Source of the DNA: Enteractinococcus helveticum
Lineage (GTDB): Bacteria > Actinomycetota > Actinomycetes > Actinomycetales > Micrococcaceae
Assembly: GCF_020742345.1 (NCBI RefSeq)
Contig: NZ_DYXC01000131.1
Location: forward strand, 1 to 14,990
Length of the DNA stretch: 14,990 nucleotides
Reading direction: 5' to 3'
Shown one piece after another: positions 14,676-14,990 of this stretch. The notes under the pieces are model-generated. The model searched no databases and was not told the origin of the DNA. It was given only the letters and a program-made list of their open reading frames with translations. How positions within the stretch are numbered: position 1 is the first letter of the stretch; the number at the start of each line of letters is the position of its first letter. The position numbers and the translations under genes were made by a program.

Positions 14676-14990
14676 TTAGAAGACTTTCGACAGTGCACGT
14701 TCGAGGTCATCGATGAGGTCTTCGACGTCCTCAATGCCCACAGAAAGTCGGACGACGTCGGCAGGCGGAGCCTGCGGGGTGTCTCGTGTTGAACCATGAG
14801 TCATAGTTGCCGGATGAGATATCAACGATTCGATACCGCCTAAACTCACTGACAACAAGAAGGTCTCCGTGCCCTCGGCGACACGTCGTGCAGCAGCCTC
14901 ACCGCCGTGCACCTGGAATGACACCACCCCACCAAATCCTGACATTTGCTGACGGGCAATGCTGTGGGACGGGTGCGATGCTAAGCCCGG
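14676..14990 (-). CDS. Cys/Met metabolism PLP enzyme (cystathionine gamma-synthase/lyase type), C-terminal part
   Basis: The frame is open from the right edge to a TAA at 14676, giving the last 104 residues. PGLASHPSHSIARQQMSGFG, then FLLSVSLGGIESLISHPATM, THGS and VVRLSVGIEDVEDLIDDL are hallmark C-terminal motifs of the Cys/Met-metabolism PLP family. Candidates are cystathionine gamma-synthase (MetB), gamma-lyase and O-acetylhomoserine sulfhydrylase; the C-terminus alone favours the MetB/gamma-lyase group without deciding. The PLP lysine is outside the window. The enzyme would join the transsulfuration or methionine route, which fits the sulfur theme of the plus-strand genes, though it is transcribed toward them. 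Confidence 0.85.
   Translation of the reverse strand, partial: PGLASHPSHSIARQQMSGFGGVVSFQVHGGEAAARRVAEGTETFLLSVSLGGIESLISHPATMTHGSTRDTPQAPPADVVRLSVGIEDVEDLIDDLERALSKVF

Noticed and set aside
1..14990. CRISPR arrays, insertion sequences, tRNA or rRNA genes
   Set aside because: No regular spaced repeats, transposase motifs, terminal repeats or tRNA-like cloverleafs were seen.

Overview
The window looks like a chromosomal segment of a moderately GC-rich actinobacterium. The evidence is high coding density, ATGA stop/start overlaps, GTG starts, a SAM-IV class riboswitch (described mainly from Actinobacteria) and genes of Micrococcales-like character. Genus is not determinable by eye; Micrococcaceae and relatives are my best guess, at low confidence. 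It carries what appears to be a sulfur-limitation locus for taking up and oxidatively desulfurising an organosulfur compound, with expression tied to S-adenosylmethionine (SAM) level.

Layout. 1-1535 (minus): N-terminal five-sixths of a choline/carnitine O-acyltransferase, running off the left edge. 1536-1717: divergent promoter region. 1718-3432 (plus): a SAM-I (S-box) riboswitch, a 55-codon ORF whose Shine-Dalgarno overlaps the aptamer's closing stem, a long hairpin, a DszC/SfnB-type flavin monooxygenase of the acyl-CoA dehydrogenase fold, and a strong terminator. 3433-4841: a promoter region with two inverted repeats, then a luciferase-like monooxygenase (LLM) of the MsnO8 type. 4861-5043: a second riboswitch of a different class (SAM-IV) with an unusually large structured insertion in P3. 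5070-13822: a seven-gene operon holding two NtaA/SnaA/YtnJ-like LLMs, a complete Opp/Dpp-type ABC importer (lipoprotein, two permeases, a double-ATPase) and a further LLM. 13869-13914: a 20-bp perfect hairpin acting as the convergent terminator. 14051-14990 (minus): the C-terminus of a MetB-type PLP enzyme of transsulfuration, an AhpD-like CxxC protein and a 45-codon ORF that may be a decayed gene.

How the genes may work together (inference). When SAM falls, both riboswitches release their operons. The peptide-type transporter brings in an organic sulfur source and the five flavin-dependent oxygenases attack C-S (or C-N) bonds. The released sulfur would feed methionine/cysteine synthesis, to which the neighbouring MetB-type enzyme belongs. 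The combination resembles the Bacillus yxe and ytm/cmo salvage operons for S-modified cysteines, but with an Opp-type importer and riboswitch control. No flavin reductase, needed to supply FMNH2, is present in the window.

The points most worth a second look are two SAM riboswitch classes within 3.2 kb, the roughly 90-nt multibranched P3 insertion in the SAM-IV element, and the small ORF plus long hairpin placed between the SAM-I aptamer and its enzyme gene.
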